NCBI GenBank assembly: GCA_963575745.1
Contig: CAUYUJ010000169.1
Coordinates: 53,287 to 117,286, forward strand
Length of the DNA: 64,000 nucleotides
From: Prorocentrum cordatum
Lineage: Eukaryota; Sar; Dinophyceae; Prorocentrales; Prorocentraceae
Direction of reading: 5' to 3'
Made by a program: the position numbers and the translations under genes. Positions within the stretch are counted from its first letter, which is position 1; every line of letters starts with the position of its first letter. Under the pieces are notes generated by a model. The model searched no databases. It had not been told where the DNA came from and saw nothing but the letters and a program-made list of their open reading frames with translations. Below, in pieces: positions 7,829 to 18,000 of this stretch.

Positions 7829-10177
7829 ATGGTACCAGCGGATATGGGGCCCCAGTGGATCAGGTGCCATGCCGAGGACGCACGCCTCCCCGCCGAGGTT
7901 GTCCGCACTACAGGCCAATCCTGGTTTGCTGACGTCTGGCCCTTGTGGGATCGCCCGGGACCCCACCCAGACGACCCAGGCACAAACGAGCATGCGCTAC
8001 CGCCTTTACCAGGACGCTGGTCTTGCCTACAGTGTCGATTCCAATGCTGCCAATATTGCGCGGCTCGCCGCAACACACAGCTTGGCACCTCGGGCCAACC
8101 AACGTGCCCAGACTGCGTCCGCAGCGGACTGCGTACACTTATGGACTGGTCCACGGACTACTCGTGCAACAGTTGGACGTGTGCTTACAGCACCAACAAC
8201 AGGGACTCCGACACATGCTGCCTGTCCAGCAGGTGCCCCCACCCCCCCAGGCCACACAACCTTCTCGACGTCCGTGCCACAGGGATGCCGCCGCACATCC
8301 TTGCCCGCCAATTCGGCAACGCGCCAGCCCTTCACGACCTCAAGGAACCCCCCCGAGCGCCTTCAGGCCCCGGGGGGGAACCTCCACAACCAGGGAAAGC
8401 AGGCTACCAGGGTCAATGGTACTTCCCACCGCAGCCGCGGCGCGTCCCCAGGCAGGGACTGCCTGACGGCACAAGGCGGCCACCTGGATTCACAGGAACG
8501 GGGATGCCCGAAGAACCTTCCCTCGACCAACCGCTTTGGAGGGAAGGCTTCGTGCTCTTCAGTCCCCACCAGGCCCTCAAGGAGGAACTCGCCTTCAACA
8601 AGACGGTCCGCCGACCCTACTCCCTAGCCATTACTAACATGTACAGGGATCGTGTCACGGTCAGGACCGTCTGCGAGTTGATCGCTGAGCGCATCCACAT
8701 TACCCGCACCCGTTGGCGAGATGTGGTACTGTACTGGGACGCCGAGGGTGGTCCTGGGCCTCAGGCCCTCGACTACGGCATCGACCTCGGGCTCATCGGG
8801 CCCATCGCGGAGGAGTTCAATCGTCAGGCTGACGCCCTCGCCACAACGGCGGCACGTACTCATAACCTTCCAGACGACATTGTCGAAGCTGCCAAATCAC
8901 GACATCGCCAAGCGACCGTGCTGCATGGAGTCGCTGTCGCCATCTACGAGCGTAGACACCGTACACTCCCCCTCCCACACCGCAGGCCTGGGTTCACAGC
9001 TGCGGAACTCAACAAAATGGAACCAAATCCCCTGCTGTCTGACCAGGCACCACCCGCGGCTGGACCAGACATCCCACAGAACCCGGACGCGCTCTGGGCC
9101 GAGGCCCAACGGGCGATATTCGACGAACAGGAGGACGACCCGTTCGGCTTTGGTGGGGGCCTGGACTTCCTGGGCGACGGGCCAGCCAGCGCCAACCCTG
9201 CCCCGTCGGTTACCCGCACGGCGCCCCCGACTCCGCCATTGAGAGCGGCAGCGCACCCACATGACAACGCCGCTCATTTTCAAGACGCTGACGAACAGGA
9301 GGATGACCTGTTCAGCTTCGGTGGGGGATCGGACGCTTTGGACGACGGACCAGCCAGCGAAAACCCCGCCCCGTCGGGAAACCTCTCGATCCCTACTGCG
9401 ACTCCGTCCCCGAGAGCGATATCGCCCACATACGATGATATCGGCCACCGCCAAGACGCCGACCATGACCTGGGTGACCCCCGCGGACTGAGTGGCATGG
9501 AGGACGCACCGCCGATACCACACGCTGCCGACCATGCCGCCCTACCGAGACGCCAACCTTCTACGCGACCGACCTCAGAACCCTTGCACGGCATCACGAC
9601 TGGTCCCACCGCGCAAACCACTCCGCCCCCCCACCGCCGGCAGCCCGCGGGGGCGGCTTCAGCCCCCCCGCAGGGTACTAAACCAGACAGGCCCTCGTGC
9701 CCCATCCACGCTTCCATCGTTGCTGTGCGAGAGGAAGCGGCTCTCCCGACCTCTCGGGGCGTGGCCCTAGCGGCTCCAGCCCTGGGGTCGCGTCGGCCCC
9801 TCCAGTCACCCTTCAAGGGTGACGGACGTCAGCGTACAGGGACCCGCACTACGCTAGTCCACCATTTGGACAGGCGTACCGAGGACCTCGCCTCTGTCTC
9901 GAGGCCCTCGGCTGCTGGCACTGAGCAGCCACCCCGCACCGACCGCGAAACCGAGCTGTCACAGGCTATGGCTGCCCTCCAGCAGAGGTGCTTAGCTCTC
10001 GCCGCGGACCTCGCCGCCGCCCAAGCTCGTCAAGGCCCTCTTCTCCAGCGCCTCCACAGTGCTGGGCGAGCCTTCGCCGAGCTGCTCACGGCCTCGCCCG
10101 ATGGTGCCGTGCCGACACTCAACATCCAAGCCATGTTGTCATCGTTCCGCGGCGCTCCACCTGGTGCCCCGCGCTAA
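7829..10177 (+). CDS. Cys-rich ORF fused to LINE polyprotein C-terminus (no RT)
   Basis: Open for about 780 residues; the biological start is probably upstream, in the frame of the preceding ORF. Residues about 65-135 are cysteine-rich (CLQCRFQCCQYC, then CPDCVRSG), suggesting a zinc-binding module. The middle is Pro/Arg-rich. At nucleotide 8777 the sequence becomes nearly the same as the minus-strand LINE, entering just before the last RNase H helix (IDLGLIGPIAEEFN.QADALA) and continuing to the common C-terminus through acidic DPFGFGGG and DLFSFGGG repeats and a coiled coil near the end. The catalytic Asp, Glu and Asp of RNase H lie upstream of the junction, so the domain cannot work here. 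The frame stays open across the junction. Either a chimeric element or a LINE tail inserted into another ORF. Palindromic elements occur at 8348, 9644 and 9765. Confidence 0.6.
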   Translation: MVPADMGPQWIRCHAEDARLPAEVVRTTGQSWFADVWPLWDRPGPHPDDPGTNEHALPPLPGRWSCLQCRFQCCQYCAARRNTQLGTSGQPTCPDCVRSGLRTLMDWSTDYSCNSWTCAYSTNNRDSDTCCLSSRCPHPPRPHNLLDVRATGMPPHILARQFGNAPALHDLKEPPRAPSGPGGEPPQPGKAGYQGQWYFPPQPRRVPRQGLPDGTRRPPGFTGTGMPEEPSLDQPLWREGFVLFSPHQALKEELAFNKTVRRPYSLAITNMYRDRVTVRTVCELIAERIHITRTRWRDVVLYWDAEGGPGPQALDYGIDLGLIGPIAEEFNRQADALATTAARTHNLPDDIVEAAKSRHRQATVLHGVAVAIYERRHRTLPLPHRRPGFTAAELNKMEPNPLLSDQAPPAAGPDIPQNPDALWAEAQRAIFDEQEDDPFGFGGGLDFLGDGPASANPAPSVTRTAPPTPPLRAAAHPHDNAAHFQDADEQEDDLFSFGGGSDALDDGPASENPAPSGNLSIPTATPSPRAISPTYDDIGHRQDADHDLGDPRGLSGMEDAPPIPHAADHAALPRRQPSTRPTSEPLHGITTGPTAQTTPPPHRRQPAGAASAPPQGTKPDRPSCPIHASIVAVREEAALPTSRGVALAAPALGSRRPLQSPFKGDGRQRTGTRTTLVHHLDRRTEDLASVSRPSAAGTEQPPRTDRETELSQAMAALQQRCLALAADLAAAQARQGPLLQRLHSAGRAFAELLTASPDGAVPTLNIQAMLSSFRGAPPGAPR
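8348..8378 (+). repeat. ORF-embedded palindromic hairpin, variant core (PE6)
   Basis: C-run plus G arm pairs with C plus G-run arm around GCCT-TC-AGGC. Read as APSGPG in the Cys-rich ORF at 8348-8378; the same core as PE4 with different arms. Confidence 0.7.
9644..9675 (+). repeat. ORF-embedded palindromic hairpin (PE7)
   Basis: CCC-GCGGGGG arm pairs with CCCCCGC-GGG around GGCT-TC-AGCC. Here it is read as GAASAPP, not GGFSP. Its counterpart in the right arm is at 14912. Confidence 0.7.
9765..9787 (+). repeat. ORF-embedded palindromic hairpin, CC loop (PE8)
   Basis: CCCTAG/CTGGGG arms (one G-T pair) around GGCT-CC-AGCC. Read as AAPAL. Counterpart at 14796. Confidence 0.65.
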
Positions 10178-10540
10178 TCTCCTCCTTTCTGCCTGCCCGT
10201 GTGTACGCGTGGCTCCGCGTCCACGGTGTCAGGGCGCGGGGGCGGGGGGTGCCCCGTCACTGCGCGCCGCTTAGCGGCCAAGCGCCCAACTGGCGGTCTG
10301 CCAAGCCGCCTAGCCACGTGTCAGCACGTCGCCTTTCTTGTTGGGGCCTCTTTCTTTACGCGGTCTGACAGGTGAGATCATCATCGTCTGTCCGCCGTCT
10401 GTAGCGTCTGTCGCACTGCGCCGGGGGAGGGTTTTTTTGTTGCCCGCCCTCGTATCTAAAGGCTGCACCGCCGCAAATAGTGCATGCGAGTTGTCGCACT
10501 GCAGTGCGCCTCGCGGACGGACCCTGGTCCGCCTACTTGT
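10178..10540 (+). other. 3' untranslated region of the plus-strand element
   Basis: Non-coding stretch between the polyprotein stop and the CT tract, conserved in inverted form at about 14038-14405. Conservation between two elements with different upstream halves fits a 3' region recognised by a LINE reverse transcriptase. It includes a self-complementary GCGCCGCTTAGCGGC segment near 10265. Confidence 0.6.
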
Positions 10541-10566
10541 CCGATCTCTCTCTCTCTCTCTCTCCT

Positions 10567-10621
<55 letters not shown>

Positions 10622-10656
10622 TATAATATATAATATATATCTTCCTCTGCTCTCTC

Positions 10657-10698
<42 letters not shown>

Positions 10699-10740
10699 CC
10701 CTCCCCCCTCTCTCTCTGTGTCTCTCTATTTCTCTCTCTC

Positions 10741-10774
<34 letters not shown>

Positions 10775-10790
10775 GCTCCCTCGCTCTCTT

Positions 10791-10824
<34 letters not shown>

Positions 10825-10825
10825 G

Positions 10826-10891
<66 letters not shown>

Positions 10892-10899
10892 CTCTCCCG

Positions 10900-10932
<33 letters not shown>

Positions 10933-10955
10933 CTCTCTGCTCTCTTCGCTACTGG
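10541..10955 (+). repeat. (CT)n tail tract
   Basis: Long CTCTCT tract with a short AT-rich interruption (near 10620-10640). Its inverted counterpart, a (GA)n run, is only about 70 bases (13966-14037). This length difference argues for independent microsatellite change in the two copies. Confidence 0.9.
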
Positions 10956-12345
10956 CTTCTGACGGAGTCTGGGTTAGGTGAGCCTGAGTGTGGGTGAGTC
11001 TGAGTACGGGTGCGTCTGTGCGTGCCTGATTCTGAAGAAATGAATCTGAATGTGAGTGAGCTTGTGTACGAGTGAGTCTGGGTGCGAGTCTGAATCCCAA
11101 TGGTGCCCCTGGCAGTGTCTGGCGACTAGGAGGCCCGGGTCTTCTCTTTGGGAAGCCAAAATGCTGCCCCTGGCAGCGTTTGGTGACTATGAAGCCCCTG
11201 GTGGACCCCCCCTGGGGCTCCCAAATGATGCCCCTGGCAGCGTTTTGTGACCATGAGGCTCTCAAGAGATACATGTTGGGGGAGGCCAAACGGCATTCTA
11301 GCTGAGGCGTCCCACCAAAAATCGGCGGCGAACGGGCTCGTGAGATCACCAGGGCGGGCTCCCCCCTCGGGGCTCCAAATGATGCCCCTGGCAAGCGTTT
11401 TGTGACCATGAGGCTCTCAGAAGAGATACATGTTGGGAGGCCAAACTGCCAATTCTCTGCTGGAGGCGTCCCACCAAATCGGCGCGAACGGGCTCGTAGA
11501 TCAGCCAGGGTGGCTCCCCCTTGGGGCTCCCAAAATGATGCCCCTGGCAACGTTTTGTGACCATGAGGCTCTCAAGAGATACATGTTGGGGGCGCCAAAC
11601 GGCAATTCTAGCTGAGACGTCCCACCAAAATCGGCGCGAACGGGCTCGTGAGATCAGCAGGGTGGCTCCCCCTTGGGGCTCCAAATGATGCCCCTGGCAA
11701 ACGTTTTTGTGACCATGAGGCTCTCAAGAGAGACCTGTTGGGGAGGCCAATACGGCAATTTTAGCCTGAGACGCCCCCACCAAAATCGGCGCGAACGGGC
11801 TCGTGAGATCAGCAGGGTGGCCGCCCCCTTGGGGCCCCAATGATGCCAGTGGCGAAGCGTTTTGCGTGCCTATAGGCTCTCCAGAGAGACATGTTTTGGG
11901 GAAGGCCAAACGGCGAATTCTCATCAGGAGACGGCCGCTCTGACCAAAACGGCCGCGAACGGGCTCGTGAGATCAGCCAGGGTGGCTCCCCCTGGGGCTC
12001 CCAAATGATGCCCCTGGCAGCGTTTTGTGACCATGAGGCTCTCAAGAGATACATGTTGGGGACGCCAAACGGCAATTCTAGCTGAGGCGTCCCACCAAAA
12101 TCGGCGCGAACGGGCTCGTGAGATCAGCCAGGGTGGCTCCCCCTTGGGGCTCACAAATGATGCCCCTGGCAGCGTTTTGTGACCATGAGGCACTCAAGAG
12201 AGACATGTTGGGGAGGCCAAACGGCAATTTTAGCTGAGACGTCCCACCAAAATCGGCGCGAACGGGCTCGTGATATCAGCCAGGGTGGCTCCCCCTTGGG
12301 GCTCCCAAATGATGCCCCTGGCAGCGTTTTGTGATCATGAGAGAG
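10956..12345 (+). repeat. LINE tail plus ~155-bp tandem array, left arm (8 units)
   Basis: After a GTGAGTCTGAGTG-rich lead-in come two diverged half-units (near 11100 and 11165). Eight units then carry the landmark CGTTTTGTGACCATGAGG at 11241, 11396, 11551, 11702, 11858 (altered), 12021, 12173 and 12325. Spacing is 151-163 bases. Each unit includes CCCTTGGGG, GATGCCCCTGGCA, CATGTTGGGG and GGCGCGAACGGGCTCGTGAGATC. ORFs through it are not convincing genes. Confidence 0.9.
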
Positions 12346-12395
12346 TGTGAGTGTGAGTGAATGTGACTGTGAGTGAGTCTGAGCGAGAGTGAGTC

Positions 12396-12660
12396 TCATC
12401 TTATCTTATCGAGTCCTATCTTATCTTACCTTTATTACCCTCTATCTTATCTTATCTTGAAATCTCTTATCTTGTCTTAGCTTATATTATATCAACTCAT
12501 CTTATCGCATCATATCTTGTCTTATCTTATTACTCCATAGGCTGTCTTATCTTATATATTATCCTACCTTGTCATATATCTTATCTTACCTTATCATATA
12601 TTGTGCTATCTTATCTTATCTTGTAGTATCTTAGCTTGTCTTGTCTTATCTGGTGATTAT
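12396..12660. repeat. TCTTA-type pentanucleotide repeat at palindrome centre
   Basis: Degenerate ATCTT/TCTTA repeats, AT-rich amid GC-rich arms. With the non-repetitive 12661-12760 stretch it forms the loop between the inverted arms. Confidence 0.85.
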
Positions 12661-12779
12661 CATTGGGAGGAGGGAGGCGCGAGCGGGAGGAAGAAGGAGG
12701 AGGAGGAGTGGGAGGCGTCAGAGTAATAACAAGAACCCCAATCCTTAGTATATGGGGAATAAGGTCACGGTAAGATAAG

Positions 12780-13965
12780 AGGGAACTCGATAAATAAGAA
12801 TGAGACCCTCACTCCACTCACTCACTCACAGTCCACATTCACAGTCACACTCCGGACCCCCGAGACATCCAAACGCTGCCAGGCATCCCCGGTGTGTCCC
12901 CAAGGGGGAGCCACCCTGGCTGTCTCCACGAAGCCGTCGTCGGCCGAATTTTGGTGGGACGCCTCAGCTAGAAATTGCCGTTTGGCCTCCCCAGCATGTC
13001 TCTCTTGAGAGCCTCATGGTCACAAAACGCTGCCAGGGGCATCATTTGGGAGCCCCAAGGGGAGCCACCCTGGCTGATCTCACGAGCCCGTTCGCGCCGA
13101 TTTTGGTGGGACGTCTCAGCTAAAATTGCCGTTTGGCCTCCCCAACATGTCTCTCTTGAGAGCCTCATGGTCACAAAACGCTGCCAGGGCTGCAATCTTT
13201 TGAAGCCAAAAAAAACGAAAGAAAAAAACAAGGGGGAGCCACCCTGGCTGATATCACGAGCCCGTTCGCGCCGATGTTGGTGGGACGTCTCAGCTAAAAT
13301 TGCCGTTTGGCCTCCCCAACATGTCTCCCTTGAGAGCCTCATGGTCACAAAACGCTGCCAGGGGCATCACTTGGGAGCCCCAAGGGGGAGCCACCCTGGC
13401 TGATATCACGAGCCCGTTCGCGCCGATTTTGGTGGGACGTCTCAGCTAAAATTGCCGTTTGGCCTCCCCAACATGTCTCTCCTGAGAGCCTCATGGTCGC
13501 AAAACGCTGCCAGGGGCATCATTTGGGAGCCCCAAGGGGGAGCCACCCTGGCTGATCTCCCGAGCCCGTTCGCGCCGATTTTGGTGGGACGTCTCAGCTA
13601 AAATTGCCGTTTGGCCTCCCCAACATGTCTCTCTTGAGAGCCTCATGGTCGCAAAACGCTGCCAGGGGCAACATTTGGGAGCCCCAGGGGGGGTCCACCA
13701 GGGGCTTCATAGTCACCAAACGCTGCCAGGGGCAGCATTTTGGCTTCCCAAAGAGGAGTCGACCCGGGCCTCATGGTCGCCAGACACTGCCAGGGGCACC
13801 ATTGGGATTCAGACTCGCACCCAGACTCACTCATACACAAGCTCACTCACACTCAGATTCATTTCTTCAGAGTCAGGCACACACAGACGTACCCATGCTC
13901 AGACTCACCCACACTCAGGCTCACCTAACCCAGACTCAGTCAGAAGCCAGTAGCGAAGAAAGCAG
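12780..13965 (-). repeat. ~155-bp tandem array plus LINE tail, right arm
   Basis: Reverse-complement units with the landmark TCACAAAACGCTGCCAGG (or TCGCAAAACG) at about 13019, 13171, 13345, 13498 and 13647. A partial unit lies near 12870 and diverged ones near 13710 and 13770. One unit is disrupted near 13195-13230 by an A-rich insertion (AAAAAAAACGAAAGAAAAAA). Ends in the reverse complement of the GTGAGTCTGAG tail. Confidence 0.88.
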
Positions 13966-14041
<76 letters not shown>

Positions 14042-14405
14042 ACAAGTAGGCGAACCAGGGTCCGTCCGCGAGGCGCACTGCGGTGCGACAACCCGCAAAA
14101 CACTATTAGCGGCGGTGCAGCCTTAAGATACGAGGGCGGGCAACAGACCCCCTCCCCCGCGCAGTGCACTACACGACGCTACGACGCGTGACAGACGATG
14201 ATATCTCACCTGTCAGACCGCTGAGAAAAGTTCGTCGCCACAAGAGAGGCGACGATATACTGGCCGTGGCTAAGGCTCTTGGCGGACCGCCTTTTGGGCG
14301 CTTGGCCGCTAAGCGGCGCGCAGTGACGGGGCACCCCCCGCCCCCACGCCCTGACACCGTGGACGCGGAGCCACACGTACACACGGTCAGGCAGAAAGGA
14401 GGAGA
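13966..14405 (-). other. (GA)n tract and 3' untranslated region of the minus-strand LINE
   Basis: Pure GA run (13966-14037) followed by the reverse complement of the 10178-10540 segment. Stop codon of the polyprotein C-terminus is at about 14406. Confidence 0.65.
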
Positions 14406-14795
14406 TTAGCGCGGGGCACCAGGTGGAGCGCCGCGGAACGATGACAACATAGCTTGGATGTTGAGTGACGGCACGGCACCATCGGGCGAGGCCGTGAGCA
14501 GCTCGGCGAAGGCTCGCCCAGCACTGTGGAGGCGCTGGAGTAAAGGGCCTTGACGAGCTTGGGCGGCGGCGAGGTCCGCGGCGAGTGCTAAGCACCTCTG
14601 CTGGAGGGCAGCCATAGCCTGTGACAGCTCGGTTTCGCGGTCGGTGAGGGGTGGCTGCTCAGTGCCAGCAGCCGAGGGCCTCGAGACAGAGGCGAGGTCC
14701 TCGGTACGCCTGTCCAAATGGTGGACTAGCGTAGTGCGGGACCCTGTACGCTGACGTCCGTCACCCTTGAAGGGTGACTGGAGGGGCCGGCGCGA

Positions 14796-14818
14796 CCCCA
14801 GGGCTGGAGCCGCAAGGG
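14796..14818 (-). repeat. Palindromic hairpin, CC loop (PE9)
   Basis: Right-arm counterpart of the hairpin at 9765. The GGCT-CC-AGCC core is kept on the minus strand while an arm has mutated (CCTTG instead of CCTAG). Confidence 0.6.
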
Positions 14819-14911
14819 CCGCGCCCCGAGAGGTCCGGAGCCCCTTCCTCTCTCAGTCAACGAAGCCCTATGCAAGATCGTGGGCACGAGGGTGCTGTCC
14901 TGGTTTAGTAA

Positions 14912-14946
14912 GCCCTGCGGGGGGGCTGAAGCGCCCCCGCTGGGGC
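14912..14946 (-). repeat. Palindromic hairpin, altered core (PE10)
   Basis: Right-arm counterpart of the hairpin at 9644: GCGGGGG/CCCCCGC arms kept, core changed by one base (GCGCTTCAGCC). Confidence 0.6.
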
Positions 14947-15088
14947 TGCGCGTGGGGAAAATAAGAAATAGAAAGGGCAGAGGAACACGGGAAATAAGGA
15001 AAGGGGGGGGGAAATGCAGAAAGAGGATCAAAAATTGAGTTAGCGGAGTGGGTTCCTAATGATCTTTGGACCAGTCGTGATTGCCTTG

Positions 15089-18000
15089 TTACGAAAAAAA
15101 GTGGTGTGGGGGTCGCTGAGGGGTAGGTCCGCGTGGGAGGGAAGGTTGGCGTCTCGGTGGGGCGGCATGGTCGGCAGCGTGTGGTATCGGCGGTGCGTCC
15201 TCAATGCCACTCAGTCCTCGGGGGTCGCCCAGGTCTTGGTCGGCGTCTTGGCGGTGGCCGATGTCATCGTATGTGGGCGTTATCGCTCTTGGGGACGGAG
15301 TCGCAGTAGGGGTCGAGAGGTTTCCCGACAGGGCGGGGTTTTCGCTGGCTGGTCCGTCGTCCAAAGCGTCCGATCCCCCACCGAAGCTGAACAGGTCATC
15401 GTCCTGCTCATCAGCGTCTTGAAAAGGAACGGCGTTGTCGTGTGGGTGCGCTGCCGCACTCAATGGCGGAGTCGGGGGCGCCGTGCGGGTGCCCGACGGG
15501 GCAGGGCTGGCGCTGGCTGGCCCGTCGCCCAGGAAGTCCAGGCCTCCACCAAAGCCGAACGGGTCGTCCTCCTGTTCGTCGAATAACACCCGTTGGGCCT
15601 CGGCCCAGAGCTCGTCGGGGTCTTGTGGGATGTCTGGTCCAGCCGCGGGTGGTGCCTGGTCAGACAGCAGGGGATTTGGTTCCATTTTGTTTAGGTCCGC
15701 AGCTGTGAACCCAGCCCTGCGGTGTGGGAGGGGGAGTGTACGATGTCTACGCTCGTAGATGGCGACAGCGACTCCATGAAGCACGGTCGCTTGGCGATGT
15801 CGTGATTTGGCAGCTTCGACGATGTCGTCTGGAAGGTTATGAGTACGTGCCGCCGCTGTGGCGAGGGCGTCAGCCTGACAATTGAACTCCTCCGCGATGG
15901 GCCCGATGAGCCCGAGGTCGATGCCCATGTCGCCCCGGTGGCTAGCGACTTTCTCGACGCGGAACATGTTTGGCTTGGCCATGACGCATCGGTGGACCTT
16001 TTCCCAGAGCTCCACGTGCGTGCCCTGCGGTGGTGAGTGTCCGTCGATGATCCTTTGGAAACCGTCAACCACCGCCTGGTTGTCCACGAAGACGTGCACA
16101 GGCCGTTCGGCACATGCCGTGAGGTGGACAATGGCGAGGGTCTCCGCAAGCTGTGCGTTCTGCGTGATGCCGTGAACGCGCGCACTGTAGTTCATGCGGT
16201 GGTCGATGCCGTAGTAGACGCCGTAGCCCGCTCGTGCTAGCAATGGGATGGCTTGGTTGGTGCATGCACCGTCCGTGGCAGCGTAGACCCATGTCCAGCC
16301 AGTGTCGTGGTCAAGGTAGGTGGTGTAGGAGTCCTGGGCTGAAGCCGCAGGATCTCCCTCAGGTGGGGGGCGCGGTATGGGCTGAGGTAGCGGGTCCCTC
16401 GCGAGGTCGGCCTGCAGGTCGAGGAGGGCTGGGTCTTCATCGAAGAGCCCGCAGTGTCTTGCGCGCGGTGGAAGACGGGCCCACTGCTCGTCACTGATGA
16501 GGGTGGTAAGAGGGACTCTTTCGCGGGCCCAGCACTTGCAGTCGCGAACAGTGTGCTCCTGAGTTTCCTCTTCCTCGTCGCAGTAACGGCAGATGGGGCT
16601 GGGGTCAGCGGACGTGTTTGATCGAGATCGTCGCTGTTGGGTGTGGTCCCCGCCCGACAGGTAGTTGAGGAGGAGCGCCAGCTGCCATGCGTTGCATTTG
16701 GCTGCTCCTTTCGTGCGGGCGAGCCACGTGCTGGCGAAAAGGTCGGGGCCCTGTCTGACAGAAGCCAGATGTCCAAGGTCATGACGCCGTGGCTTGATTT
16801 TTCTCAGAAAGGCTCTGCGTTGTGAGGCGCGCAGCATGTGAAGGAAGGCGTTTTGGGGAAGGTTCAGCCAACTGATCTGACAGCCCCAGTCGTCGTACAT
16901 GATGCCAAATGTGGGCCAGGTCCAACGGAGCTGCTGAAGCGTCTGGACAAGTCGTCCAACAGGTCCTCCCCCGAGAAGGGTCTGGACATGGTGTTTGAGA
17001 TCCCTGACGAGACCGCAAAGAGTGGCGTCGCGGTTGACCTGTCGCCGCAGACACAGGAAGACTTCACGCTGCATAATGGCGTCAATCTCCAGGGCGTGTC
17101 CTGGGGCGCACACGGCCATGAGAGTCCAAAACTCGACCCACCTGTTTCCCTTGGGGCGGATAGCCGCCTTGAGGGCATGGTTGTAGGCAGTTTTGACGGG
17201 GCCTGATGGGGCTTGAATGTCAGTGCCTGTGGTACAGACGCTGGCAGCAAGGGAGCGGGCGTGCCGCGCCTTAATACGCATCGGTGATGGGAGCTTGCCA
17301 ATACGCGGCAGACGACTAGTCGCCCTGCGAACACGGGCGTCAGCGGTGGCCGTGAGGTTGAGCGCGGCTGGAGCCGGCGCTGCCTCGGCGTTGATGTAAC
17401 TTCCGACGAGCTTGAAGGAGTCGACCACTCGTAAGGGCCGTTCCGCCAAGGTGAGCTGGGTAACGGCGGTGTGAAGCTCGTCAGTAAGCGCCCACCCCGC
17501 CACTTTTCCAGGATGAATGCGTTGACCAGAAAATCGATCAAACTTGGCGGTTTCATCAAGAGATTTCTGCAACTCGGGCGCGGTGTGGGTAGTGGAGTTG
17601 CTGTCATCAACAAAAGTAGTGCTGAGTGATCGCGGCACGTAACGATGCTGTCTCTTGGTCCAGACGCACATGAGCAGCTTAATGTCGTCCAGGGACCAAG
17701 AGCTTCCCTGGAGGTGACCGTTTGTCCTGGCCAGTTCCTTAGAGTACGCACCGTTCATGCGGATGTAGCGTTTGTGGCGACTGTAGAAGTTTCTGCTGAC
17801 AGTAACGATGTCTTGGGGACACCCCGCGTGAAGCGCAAGGTTAAGGCATATGTCCGTGATGAGATAGTCGAAACACTTCTGTCGGTCCAGGGCAGCTCCA
17901 GCTAAGGGAAGGAGTAAGGCCCTGGCGTGTTCGATGCGCAGGGCAAGAGATGTGCTGACGTCCCCAATGGTAGCTTTGGGGACAGCGCCAAAACTCGTGG

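Larger units (their letters stand above)
14406..15088 (-). pseudogene. Broken C-terminal end of the minus-strand LINE polyprotein
   Basis: 14406-14717 encodes the coiled-coil end seen in the plus copy (TELSQAMAALQQRCLALAAD...). Upstream, 14726-14935 matches the plus copy in part. About 14945-15088 is unrelated A/G-rich sequence ending the main ORF at 15089. So relative to 9550-10177 the right copy has a replacement or insertion of about 140 bases plus frameshifts. Confidence 0.6.
8777..15925. repeat. ~7.1-kb diverged inverted repeat (tail-to-tail LINE 3' ends)
   Basis: Left arm 8777 to about 12440 and right arm about 15925 to 12760 are reverse complements with many substitutions and indels. 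In order, each arm holds the polyprotein C-terminus, 3' UTR, a CT/GA tract, a short GTGAGTCTGAG-rich tail, a ~155-bp tandem array and a short end reading ATGAGAC-like, then TCTTATC repeats at the centre. Arms differ by residue changes (AHFQDADEQEDD versus VPFQDADEQDDD), array copy number (8 versus about 6), CT length and an insertion near 14945-15088, so they are not a recent fold-back copy. Confidence 0.85.

Noticed and set aside
11056-12340. Short ORFs within the 155-bp array as repeated peptides
   Set aside because: Frames shift from unit to unit and both strands are equally open; no constant peptide is kept.
8777-15925. Inverted repeat as a fold-back assembly artefact
   Set aside because: Arms differ in many bases, repeat number and indels, which a read-level fold-back would not produce; long-read proof is still desirable.
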